In this document: positions 1-11,200 of the stretch, piece by piece
How positions within the stretch are numbered: position 1 is the first letter of the stretch
Layout: each line of letters begins with the position of its first letter
Assembly: GCA_036346395.1 (NCBI GenBank)
Contig: CM070604.1
Span: forward strand, 6,929,904 to 6,993,903
DNA from: Hsuehochloa calcarea
Lineage: Eukaryota; Streptophyta; Magnoliopsida; Poales; Poaceae
Length of the DNA stretch: 64,000 bases
Reading direction: 5' to 3'
Position numbers and translations under genes: made by a program
Notes under the pieces: model-generated
Seen by the model: only the letters and a program-made list of their open reading frames with translations
Databases searched by the model: none
What the model was told of the DNA's origin: nothing

Positions 1-1
1 A

Positions 2-801
2 GTGTATGTCGACGACTTGATCATCACAGGGGCGGATCCACAGGAGCTTACAAGCTTCAAGGAGGAAATGAAGAACTTGTTCAAAATGAGTGATCTGTGC
101 TTGCTCAGTTTCTACCTCGGCATAGAAGTACACCAGACTGGTGACTATATCACGCTAAACCAAGCGGCGTACGCCTCGAAGATTCTCAAGAAGAGCAATA
201 TGGCAGATTGCAATCCATGCCATGTTCCAATGGAGGCCAGGTTCAAGCTGAGCAAGGTGAGTTCAGCTCCTCCTACTGACATCACGGCATACAGGAGCAT
301 CGTTGGGAGTCTACGGTACTTGGTACATACATGACCTGACATCGTGTCCTCAGTTGGTTATGTGAATCGCTTCATAGAAACACCAACCATCGAGCACTTG
401 GCAGCAGTCAAACACATCCTCCGGTATATTGTTGGTACTCGGGACTATGGTTGTCGCTATGCAAGGAAGACGGTGGAGTCACAGCTGGTTGGCTATAGCA
501 ATAGCGACATGGCCGGTGACATCGACGACCGCAAGAGCACCACCGGTGTGCTGTTTTTCTTCTACAATCCTTGTCACCGACAAATCCCAAAAGCAAGGTC
601 GAGCAATCGTTCTCTTGCGAGGCCGAGTACATCGCTGCGACAACGGCGACGTGTCAAGGCATTTGGCTCTCCCGCTTGCTTGGTGAGCTGAACAATGAAG
701 AAGTTGGTAGCGTCGTGCTCAAGGTGTACAATAAGTCTGCTATCTCCCTCAGTAAGAATCTGGTCTTTCACGATCGAAGCAAGCACATCGATACTTATTA
801 G
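2..801 (+). pseudogene. Ty1/copia reverse transcriptase-RNase H fragment
   Basis: The left edge cuts into a copia pol gene. The first residues carry the YVDD reverse transcriptase active-site box, followed by FYLGIEV and the VGSLRYL block typical of copia RT. A TGA at 332-334 replaces the Arg codon of the usual TRPDI motif, which fits a C-to-T change at a CpG. The same frame then runs on through the RNase H start (LVGYSNSDMAGD) to about 560. A frameshift there moves the RNase H end (CEAEYIAATTA, DRSKHID) into the frame that ends near 801. One stop plus one frameshift make it non-functional. The upstream gag, protease, integrase and RT N-terminus lie outside the window. Confidence 0.9.
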
Positions 802-886
802 AAAATCTTTGGTTAGAAAATTTTTCCTTTTTGGTTTCCTAATGTGAGTCCAAAATTACGAAGATTAGATTTATTAGAAAATCTAC

Positions 887-1060
887 TGTTAGAAATGAAT
901 TGGTCCGTGCTCAAATGAATATATAAAGACACATATAGTCTTATAAGTTAAACATCAAGAGCAATAGAGCAAAAAAAATTCAAAAAAACTGTTGTTAATC
1001 CGGTGGCATAAAAAATTTCTTTTGTTCTTGCGTGTATTCATCTCCTGTCTAGGCCAACAA
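887..1060 (+). repeat. Possible 3' LTR remnant of the copia fragment
   Basis: About 85 bases after the pol relic a segment starts with TGTTAGAAAT, contains a TATA-like ATATATAAAG at about 919-928 and ends near GGCCAACA. This is the order expected of a short copia LTR. No partner LTR or target-site duplication is visible in the window, so the ends are only estimates. Confidence 0.25.
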
Positions 1061-2626
1061 GTAATGCAAAGTTTCCAAGTGCGTGAGATATTTTCCACCT
1101 TCAATGTCAACACCATTGATGCTTCTCGTGGCTCGCCTCTGAGGGACATGCCACAGCCGAGTTGGAGGGCGCCGGCGACGCCGTGGCTATTAATGGCACG
1201 GACGTGAGGAGGCGGCAAATAGAGGCGGAGATATCGGTTGTGTGACTTGTGTCGCGCTCGCGCCACCTGTGTGCATTGCTGGCGCAGTTGCCACTAGCCG
1301 CCCTCGTGTCTGCCATCGCCGCACGTGAGCATCACAGGAGAGCACGTCGAGAGGAATGCTCGTCCAGGCCAGGAGTAGAAGATTCGATCATTGACGGCCA
1401 GGCACAAACAGCAGGCAAATTTTGGGATAAGTGCATATATGCAGACCATTTGTCGATGGATTTCAGGTATTCTATGCTGACATAAAGAACTATGATACCA
1501 CTGCAGGAAGTGCTAACATACAGAAAATCAACGAGGCAGCAATCATGATATTTTTTTCATTGGTTGTTTTGTCGATTTAATCATGACACTAGAACAATGT
1601 ATGATAGGAAATAAACAAGATTAATGCATATATACAGACCAATGTATGATAGGAAATAAACAAGATTAATGCATATATACAGACCAATAAGGACTCTCAA
1701 GAACTGCTTGCTCTAACCAGGAAAAAAGCTTGGAGTCCGGTGTTCGCGATTAGTCATGATATAACTAACTAAATATACGAAAATAAAGTATTTTTGCAGT
1801 TTACCACTGGATCGATGTTGCGTGTTCATGTATTGCTGGTTTCTTTTGAAATATTTTGTTAACCTGAGCAGCATCAAACGTTGGTGGCATGTTAGATGTT
1901 TTGCTTTTAATGTCTTCATTCGAGGCTGCAAAAATGTAGAATCAATTCCGTGCCCCTCTTTTCGCTAACGCTACCCTTTCCGTTTGTAACCCGGGATTAA
2001 GATAGGCCACTCGATCAGGTCCCACCAAACCAATAGGGCCATGTGCACAGCCTTTTTGACGTCAAGAAGCTAACCAGAAAGACCAACGTCCCTGCAGCTA
2101 CCAATCAGATGGAGATGAAATCCTCACGTGGAGATGTTGCGTGTGTTTCGTCGTGTTTCCTTACGAAAGAAAGAAGAAGAAGAAAAACTAAAAATTCTCC
2201 TTACTGCATTTTCAATATGTAAAAACAAATCGCTGCCGTACTTTCTCTTGCTACAAAAATATCTTTCTACATTATCACAGTAGAGTACTATTTACTTTTT
2301 TTCACGGAATACTGTTTGAACGTGCTGCCTCGGATCCTCCCCGAACCGAACCGAGCCGAGCGCGCGCGGGCCGTCCACTCGGCCGACAGCGACCGGCCGC
2401 ACAGGAGCAGGGGAGGGGAACACAAATCATTGGCTCATTGCGCCAGCTACCACTGATGAGTCTAGTGGGGAGGAGCCCGGAGAAAAATGTCGAGGGCCAA
2501 GTCTGATCAAATTTCCTTGCTAAGTTCCTTAAAAAATGGGCAAGTTTAGCGTCTAAGACCCTCGGATCGGGATTAGACACCCAGAATTGACCCTGGACCG
2601 GGGGGAAAAAAAAGGGACCACAAATT
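1061..2626. other. Gene-free stretch
   Basis: No convincing coding region or RNA gene is seen. The segment holds GC-rich DNA at about 1130-1390, a 45-base tandem duplication (reported separately), AT-rich DNA at 1500-1950 and a second GC-rich patch at about 2320-2440. Confidence 0.5.
1596..1685. repeat. 45-bp perfect tandem duplication
   Basis: Bases 1596-1640 are repeated without change at 1641-1685; the unit starts AATGTATGATAGG and ends ATACAGACC. Identity of the copies suggests a recent slippage or a local repair event. Confidence 0.95.
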
Positions 2627-2867
2627 GTGATCTACAGTGCTCTGTCTGAACCGTCGAACGCAGGATCGGACGGCCCAGAAGCCATTTGCCGCCTAGTCAT
2701 CTCTGGCCATGCTGTTCTTCCGTGTTCTCCAGGTGGGGCGCAGGCGCAGCGCTGCCACGCCCGCCGTGCAGGTGCCGTCCGGCGATCAGAATCCAGAATA
2801 TTTCCCTTTCGCGACGAGTGTCGGCGAGGAGTTCCTGAACCCTGGGTGAAGCTTTCACGTACGACGG

Positions 2868-3545
2868 ATGGAAGTTGGAAGAAGCCCTCTTGCCCGACAT
2901 ATAGTAAAGTCAAAATGCGCATTCTCTCTCCACCCCCAGCTCGCGCGGCGGCGGGGGCATGGCCGGCGAGGAAGGAGGCAGCGGCGCACCAGCCGGCGAA
3001 GGAAGATTTCGTGGCGCGGTTCACGTCGCCGGGCAAGGAGGTGGCGCCGTTCCGGGACGACGATGAGGCGGCGTGGCCGGCATTCTTCCCCATCGCCGCC
3101 AGCCCTTCTTCCCCGCCGCCGACGATGCTGGGCCCGGTCGACCCCGTCGAGCGGTACTCCGCCGCCGCATCCGGGCATAACCGAACCCACGGCCGCCAAA
3201 TCCGACGTCGCCACCTCCGGATCAGGCGTGCGCGAGCTCCACGCCTTCGGATCTGCCGTCCCCGAGGTCGGCGACGCCGGATCCGAAGTGCCCGAGCTCG
3301 CTGCCTCCGGATGCGCCGTTCCCGCGGTCGGCCCAGCCGGATCCGGCGTGCTAGAGCTCACCGCCTCCGGATCTACCATCCCCGCCGCCGATGTCCTGCC
3401 CGCCGGCGAGGTCGCGGAGTACACGCCGGTGTACTCCTGTACACCCCACACACGGTCGTTCCCAACCGTGTCAACGTCGCCAAACAGCATAGGCGTATTC
3501 GCCGCAGTGGCGGTGCTAAAAAAAATTGATGGGTGCATGCTTTAG
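2868..3545 (+). CDS. Uncharacterised GC-rich ORF with 20-residue repeats
   Basis: I do not recognise this protein. The frame is open for 225 residues. Its first half is Arg-rich and looks like a shadow frame, while the second half (from about 3170) carries three degenerate 20-residue repeats of the form G-S-x-V-x-E-L-x-A-x-G-S-x-V-P-x-V, which suggests selection or expansion in this frame. In the neighbouring frame the first half (from about 2916) reads as a more ordinary Ala/Pro-rich protein, so a true reading may switch frame near 3172 through a frameshift or an unseen intron. The C-terminus ends in KKIDGCML. No signal peptide or known domain is evident. It may be a decayed gene or gene piece rather than an active one. 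Confidence 0.25.
   Translation: MEVGRSPLARHIVKSKCAFSLHPQLARRRGHGRRGRRQRRTSRRRKISWRGSRRRARRWRRSGTTMRRRGRHSSPSPPALLPRRRRCWARSTPSSGTPPPHPGITEPTAAKSDVATSGSGVRELHAFGSAVPEVGDAGSEVPELAASGCAVPAVGPAGSGVLELTASGSTIPAADVLPAGEVAEYTPVYSCTPHTRSFPTVSTSPNSIGVFAAVAVLKKIDGCML
3219..3395 (+). repeat. Three degenerate 60-bp tandem repeats
   Basis: Units start at 3219, 3279 and 3339 with an exact 60-base period; each begins GGATC or a variant and encodes GS-x-V-x-EL. The period is a multiple of three, so the repeat keeps the reading frame. Confidence 0.8.
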
Positions 3546-5150
3546 TGCTTTACATAAGTCTAAAATATTATATAATAACCATCATCTAATTTTAATGAAA
3601 CAAATAATTTAACCCACACCCGCTGCCTCTTTGGTACATGCACCATCGCCACCATCTTCTTCATGTCCGGTGTGCTATGTCTGTGTACTTCCTCCTCTTT
3701 AGTGTGTACTTCTTCCTCTTTTGCGTGCACATTGTACTCCTCGCCACCACACTGGTATGTACTTCCTCTCTTGTGTGCCACGGTTGCACAGTAACCCTAC
3801 CGATGAGGGACGAGTACACTGGCACGGAGTACACGCAGGTATACTTCTCGTCAGTGTCGTGTAGACCCATGTAGGGTTGTCACCTTCGGCAACGACATCG
3901 TTGTACTCCTCGCCACCTGTGTGTACCCTCCCTGTTATCTTCTTTCTCTCAGGTGCGCCACAGATGTACTGTGTGTTTCCCTGTGTATGTATTTGTACTG
4001 AATGTATATTGTACAAGCATTGTACACTGTGAGGTACCGAAAATTGGAAAGTGTAGAATAGTACTTGTGCTTGGTATAAATGCACATGTAAAGCTGTACA
4101 CATTGCGTGGTGTATAAACATGAGTACAATACATTATATTTTGTATAGTACATGTCTCTTCCATTTCACAATTGTACACAGTACATGGGCATTCAAAATT
4201 CAAATTGGTGCACGGGCCTAGGACAGAAGTCTTGGGTAAGGTGCAAACGGTTTTCGATCGATCGACCGAAGTCTTGCGAAGCGAAAACGGAAGGAATAAA
4301 TAGATATCGACACTATCTATGTCCGACTACAACTCCGATGAAAAAATACAAAATATGATATTGGAGGAGCGATATCCGTCCGTATGCCAAATAGTATGAA
4401 GAAAGTGTGTTGTGACTTCACTTAGGAACATGATAATAGATGGGTGAGTTATTGTATCTGAACAATCAGGGATACCAAGTGTTTTTCCTTTGATATATCA
4501 ACAATTAGTCTCTCTATGTTCACTCTTATTGCACTTCTATTGTCCAATATCTTGTGTAGAGGTGTAAAAAAAAAGATAAATAAATAAGTATACGATACTA
4601 TTCATATCTGACTCCAAAAAAAATACAAAATATGATCCAGAATAAACGATATATGTCTGTATCTACTCCGATTACATCACTGGTGGGACAACTAAACCTG
4701 CAGGTGGGACAATGTTTTTCTAAAATTTCAGCTAAATTCTTTTGGCACAAATCTCAAGGCATCAATGGATGGTGGTGATAGTACGTGCAGATGGACATGT
4801 TCGGATCTACCTTTCGGCAGAAGATAGGATACAAAAGGAGAAAAGGCTCTACCATTAAAGTTATAAAGTTAGTTAAACGCGTATTTTTTATGCTACCAAG
4901 TACCAACACAACCCTCAGGAAGGTCCTAAGCTCGTGTTATCAAATTCTTTCACTGAGTAGCACCCATGGCTTCTTTTTGATTTATCACTACCGAACAAAT
5001 AGTTTTACATAATTTAAATTAGGTACTGTTACATCACTACACGCATTCCAACGATTGCAGTGCTCACATAGGATTCATTGGGATCACTAATGGGAAATGT
5101 AAGCTCTACAACAGGAGTCAGCGGAGTAGACATCAACTTCACTACTTCAG
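3546..5150. other. Gene-free stretch with low-complexity and MITE-like DNA
   Basis: From 3640 to 4150 the DNA is rich in short GTAC and TACTTCCTCCTC-type motifs with imperfect local repetition. At about 4230-4400 and 4560-4690 there are segments with TATGTCCGACTAC and CGATATCCGTCCG, a signature that recurs near 56500 and looks like a dispersed MITE family. No ORF with family resemblance is present. Confidence 0.4.
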
Positions 5151-5201
5151 GTCAAAAACTAAAAGAATGCTAGTTGTATTCTACAAAACATACAGAAAAG
5201 C

Positions 5202-8200
5202 TTAGGGCCCAGGCGAGAGCGCACCAGCCGCAAATAAAAGATTCCTCCGGGAAAACTGCAATGGAAAGAAAGCAGTTAATTCTTTATTTGCATTGCACAC
5301 AGTTACTACTACCTTGAGTTAAGCGAAATGATGCATGAAAGGAGGATAAAATTTCTTACCCGAAGGGCATAAACAGGAGTTGATTTTGTAGGGAGAACTT
5401 TTAACAGCCTCGGTCGGTTAATTGAACCACATTTGCTGTTTCAGAAAAATACATGATATTTTACAACTAGAGTAAGGCAATTATCTATAATTCTATGTAT
5501 GTATGAGCATCTCTACAAGTGAGCCAACCAACTTACGTATCATCCATCTTCAGGGCCTTAGTGCTGGAAGCGACATCCCAGAGTTTAACAGTGCAGTCAG
5601 CCGATCCAGATGCAAGCAATGCCCCTTCACAGCTAAAATAATGGCAGAGCAGTTACTAAGAGCATTCGTTGGCATAGCATACAATTAAGTAATCATAGTT
5701 TTCCTAAAACTGCAAACGAATGCAGCTCTACACGACGCCGCAGAACGATGACTTGTCACTGAAAGAAGCAATATACATTTCTAAACAGAATTTTTTAATT
5801 AAAAAAATGCAGAGAACATCCTCTAAGTATAGAAGGCCTTACATTGCAGCTTAAATAAATTAGAAAGGAGTGCATAAAATACATAGGACATTTTTTACAG
5901 GATTGTTAAAACAATAGATCCATAAGAAGATGCATTGTTATCAACCAATGAGTGCATCGGTATTGTTCTCCACAAAAGGAGGTGCATTGCTGCCAAGTGT
6001 CGAAGCCGTAGACTATCAGTCCATATTCAAGAAAATTCAAACACATGGGTAGGTGTGTGACCATCAGGTCTAAGCTAATTGTAACCCAATGTGAAGAACC
6101 GGCTGGCATTTCCAAGACTCGACACTGCTCAGTGAACTGATTGTCGGCAGCAGCTGGAATGGCCAGTTTGTCGAACCCTACTTGCAACTGTTAGAGATAT
6201 ATGTACCACTGTGTTATTCCCTATTGTTATGAGGGGTTATTTGCATATTGTATTTGTCTATATATACTGGCCCTTTGGGCCCCTGATAATACAAATTGCT
6301 ATTCCTAACATGGTATCAGAGCGCTAGACTTACCTCTTCGGATGTGCAACTCGTCCTGCCCTAGCCGCCGCCTCTGCCGGCATCCCTCCTCTACCCTAGC
6401 TGCCACCACCGTCGGCCTCCCTCCCTCCGCCGCCGCCACTAGGTTGCTGCCGCTCTCTCTGCCGTCGCCGACGCCTCCAGTCGGCGGTTGAGCTCGTCGT
6501 CTCCAGGCGAGCGACTCCGACTCCTCTGCCGTCGCCGACGTCTCCAATCGGCGGTCGACCTCGTCGCCACCAGCGCGCGACTCGACTCCCACCGCCATCG
6601 CCGCCACTCATAGTCTCGTGCCGACGCTTGTCCTCGCCGCCGGTGCGGGCGCAGATCGTTGACTGCCGCCACGCCCTTTCAGTCGCCACCTTCGCCGCCG
6701 GAGTTCTCGCCGCCGCCGCTTGCCGCCGCCGCTTCGCTGCTGATCACGCCATTGCCACCAACGCGGCGTCGATCTCCGTGCCGCCGCTGGAGCTCTCTTG
6801 CCGATCCGCCGCCATCGCCGACTAGTCGCCGCCGCCGCCAACCACTCGCCGAAGGATCGCCGCAGCCCCAAGCCGCCGCCGCCACCGCCGTCGCTCGAAA
6901 GGGGGAACCCTAGTTCCCCCGTTCTACTGGGCCGTTTGGCTGGTGCTGGGCTGAACTGACTGGTTCGGTCGTTATAAAAAAAGAGTCGGCCGTTCGAGAA
7001 AAAAAAAACGTTGTTCTAACCGCCGCACCGTCCAGCGCCACCTGTTAGACTTCGTTGCCTTGGTCGCCGCGCTGTCCAGCGCCGCCTACCATGGGCACCG
7101 CTTCCCTCCCTCGCTGCCCGGTGATCTTCGATGGTGTTAATTACACCGACTTCGTGGCCCACATGCGTGGTTTTCGTCTCTGGGCGTCCTCTCTGGCGAT
7201 GTCACCTGCCCACCTTGCCCTACTCCGATGGAAGCTACGTCTGTTGCGCTGCCCTCTGTAGACTCCCTGTCCTTTTTTACTTTTCCAGATACACCCATCT
7301 CTGTCTTAGCCTCATCCACCCGTCCCACTGAGTCTCCACATATACCTCCTGAGGCCTCTCCGCAGTTGCCGCCACCTGCTTCATCCCCTGCGGCTCCTCA
7401 GGCTCCTCCCACTCTCTTTTACACTCGTCGACCTCGTATTGAGGATCTTCAAGATGAACCATCTTCCCCTGATAGGCCATCATCTCCTCACTACGGTCTC
7501 CGCGATCGTCAGTCGATTCGGCCTCCTGCCCGTTTTGGTCTTGCTGGTGCAGCTACCCATGAGCATGTCTCCTACCGGGATACTGTTACTCACCCTAAGT
7601 GGCAGCATGCCATGGTCGAGGAGATTGCTGCTCTCGAGCGTACTGGTACTTGGGATCTTGTTCCTTTTCCATCTCACTCTCGTCCCATCATGTTTAAGTG
7701 GGTCTATAAGATTAAGACCTGCTCTGATGGCTCTCTTGAGCGCTATAAGGCGCGTCTTGTTGCTCGTGGCTTCCAGCAGGAGCATGGTCGTGACTACGAC
7801 GAGACTTTTGCTCCTGTGGCCCACATGACCACTGTCCGCACTCTTCTTTCAGTGGCGTCTGTTCGCCATTGGTTCGTTTCTCAGCTTGATGTCAAGAATG
7901 TCTTTCTTACTAGCGAGTTGCGTGAGGAGGTCTACATGCATCCGCCACCTGGGTATTCTGTTCCTGAGGGCATGGTCTGTCGTCTTTGTCGCTCTCTCTA
8001 TGGCCTTAAACAAGCTCCTCGTGCTTGGTTTGAGCACTTCTCCTCTGTGGTCACTGCCGCTGGCTTCTCAGCTAGTGATCATGATCCTGCTCTTTTTGTC
8101 TACACTTCGTCTCGTGGTCGACTCTTCTTCTTCTATATGTTGATGATATGATCATCACCGGAGATGATTCTGAGTACTTTGCCTTTGTTAAGGCTCGTCT

Positions 8201-11200
8201 GAGTGAGCAGTTCTTTATGTCGGATCGTGGTCCTCTTCGTTACTTCCTTGGGATTGAGGTTACTTCCACTCCAGATGATTTCTTTATGTCCCAAGAGAAG
8301 TATATTCAGGATCTTCTTGATCGCGCTTCTCTCACTGATCAGCGTACTGTTGAGACTCCCATGGAGCTCAACGTTCATCTCCGACACTCTGATGGCGAGC
8401 CTCTTTCTTATCCGACTCGCTATCGTCATCTTGTTGGGAGTCTTGTCTACCTTGCTGTTACTCGCCCGGATATCACTTATCCAGTCCACATTCGAGTCGG
8501 TTTGTTTCGCTCCACTCAGTCCACTACTGACCACCTTCTTCGAGTTTTGCGATATCTTCGTGGGACTATCTCTCGCCGCCTCTTCTTCCCACACTCCACT
8601 GCATTCTGACTTCAGGCTTATTCGGATGCTACTTGGGCCAACGATCCCTCTGATCGCCGGTCTATCTCTGCCATCGTGTTTTTTTGGTGGTTCTCTCATT
8701 GCACGGAAGACAAAGAAACAGACTGCAGTATCCCGTTCGAGTGCAGAGGCTGAGTTACGAGCTATGGCTCTCTTGACAGCAGAGATTACTTAGCTACGGT
8801 GGTTACTTGAGGATTTTGGTGTTTCTATCACTACACCAACTCCTCTCTTGTCAGACAATACAGGTGCTATTAGTATTGCCCGTGACCCTGTGAAGCATGA
8901 GCTCACTAAGCATATTGGTATTGACGCTTCCTTCATGAGGTCTTGTATGCATGATCAGGTGATTGCTCTTCAGTATGTGCCTTCCGAGCTTCAGATAGCG
9001 GATTTCTTCACGAAGGCCCAGACTCGAGTGCAGCACCGCTTCTACCTCTCCAAACTCAGTGTTGTTGATCCACCATGAGTTTGAGGGGGTGTGTTAGAGA
9101 TATATATATACCACTGTGTTATTCCCCATTGTTATGAGGGGTTATTTGCATATTGTACTTGTCTATATATACTGACCCTTTGGGCCCCTAATAATACAAG
9201 TTGCTATTCCTAGCAGCAACTACCATAAACACTCTTTGGGCATATTCAGTATATCAACTATTGATTGACTACCATCAGCAACAAAAAGGACACACGTGGT
9301 AAGCAACCATAACAGTATATAATGAATCTTTCATAACAGTATATAGTGAATCTTTCTAAAAATAACAATGAATAATGATTACCTGAAAGCAAGTGACCAC
9401 ACACAAGAATTGTGTCCCGCTAGTGGTGAAACACAGCGACCAGTGGAGAGATCCCACATCATGATGGTTCCATCTTCATCCCCAGATGCCATATATCGCC
9501 CATCAGGAGACATTGCCAACGATAAAACCATACTCCTATGACCAATAAACATCCGTATACATTCACCAGTTTGAACATCCCATAGTCTTACAGTTTTGTC
9601 ACTAGAGCCGGTGGCAATGTAGTTACAGTTTACATGCCATTGCACACACTGTCAGGAAAATATTTAGTAGAAAGAAAAAAGAAATCAGTCAAAACATGCA
9701 GACATCAACACAAGGCATTAAAATAAGCACACAAGTTTCCAACATCAAGGTTCCCATAGGCAAACTATCAATTCTGGAATGATTAGAAGTTCTGCACCAG
9801 AAGTACACTTACATCAACATCAGAAAGATGCCCAGCCATTATTCGCAAAGGTTGGATTTTATCCATTGACCAGATTCTAGCCGTCCTGTCATGCGAAGCA
9901 CTAGCAAAGTAATGACCAACTGGACTAAACTGCCAAAAAAAAAACACAAATATCCACAAACATTACAACGCAAAATTATATGCCACAGGGTTTACAAGAA
10001 CAGAACCAGAAATCTCGGAAATTGATCGTAAGCTTTTCAAAAGAACATCTAACCACATAGACCTATTCCATCATCAAAAGTATTCGAAATGAAGAACTAG
10101 CTAGGAATATTCATAACAAGCATTTCCACTCGTTGCACCAAGATCAAGACCAAAACAATAGCAGGGAATGAACATTGATCTAATGATGGAGACAACCATT
10201 GTCACCTTCACAAGCTTCCTTTTTACATTACATCCACACAGGACTCTGGCCAGCATTAGAACTTCAGAAGAGTTTACTGATAATGTATGCATCCTTCATT
10301 CAGGCAATCAAAAGTCTAGTAGTCATCAGTTATGGCCAACAGACCAAGATGTAACTAAGGATACTCAAAGGGTGAAGCTTAGTTTACAATATGATAATCC
10401 ATATTTGAAGCTCAAAACAATCAAAAACTGCACCAGAAATGCATAAACTGGTTGTAACTGTAGAAAATGCCTGAGGGCTCAGTAGTCACTACACTAGCTT
10501 CCATAGATCAATGTAGTTATGCGTGAGCATCATTTAAGTAAAAGCCACTGACAGCAACTAACTAATCCTTTGTTGACAATACTAACAAGGCAGTCAAGAC
10601 AGCTCATGAAAGTAAGAGCGTCTCAAATGTTTTTTTTGACAATAATGATATATGACAAGGGTTTATTCACATACTTGGACATCCCAAACTGGGTAATTGT
10701 GTCCTTTGTAACAAACAAGATTGGCATTTAGTTTGGTGCTCCATAGTCGAACTGTAACAAAAAAAAGAAGATGAAATGCTAACTCCAAATGATAAACTAA
10801 CAAGGAAATGAATGGTACAAAATAAGCACAATGCAAGGATGTTTTACTTGTTGAATCTGAAGATGAAGACAAGAGAAAATCCCCAAATGGGCTAAAGGCA
10901 GCAGAATAAACTGGTCCGGAATGACCTTGGAATAATGTGTAGGGTCTTTTCCCCTCATCTGATGGTGATAAGTGCTCACCCTGAGAAGATCCATTCTCTC
11001 CTTGTGAACTAGCTGAAAATTGAAAAATGGCCAATCCGCAAATACCAGCATTATATAACTGAAAACACTTTTATGTTAGGAGGATTAATGTTTTAAGATT
11101 ATTCTGAGGTTCTGAACAGGTTCTAGTCAAATACTGCAATACTAAAGTATTCTAGAACGTCCAGCAAGTGTGACTGGAAAAAATTGTACTTAAGTAGGTC

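Larger units (their letters stand above)
6189..9215 (+). mobile_element. Complete but internally deleted Ty1/copia element in TAF5 intron 16
   Basis: The element is bounded by LTRs at 6189-6310 and 9092-9215, both TGTTAG...TA(A/G)CA, and flanked by the 5-base target duplication GCAAC (6184-6188 and 9216-9220). A primer-binding site TGGTATCAGAGC follows the 5' LTR, and a purine tract (GAGTTTGAGGGGGTG) precedes the 3' LTR. At 3027 bp it is shorter than a full copia: a gag start (about 7091-7225) is fused directly to the region before RT, so most of gag, protease and integrase are missing. It lies opposite to TAF5. The LTRs differ by seven transitions and one 2-base indel. Confidence 0.95.

Noticed and set aside
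6305..6913. Several Arg/Ala-rich open frames on both strands
   Set aside because: They lie in the triplet-rich leader of the copia element and reflect base composition only.
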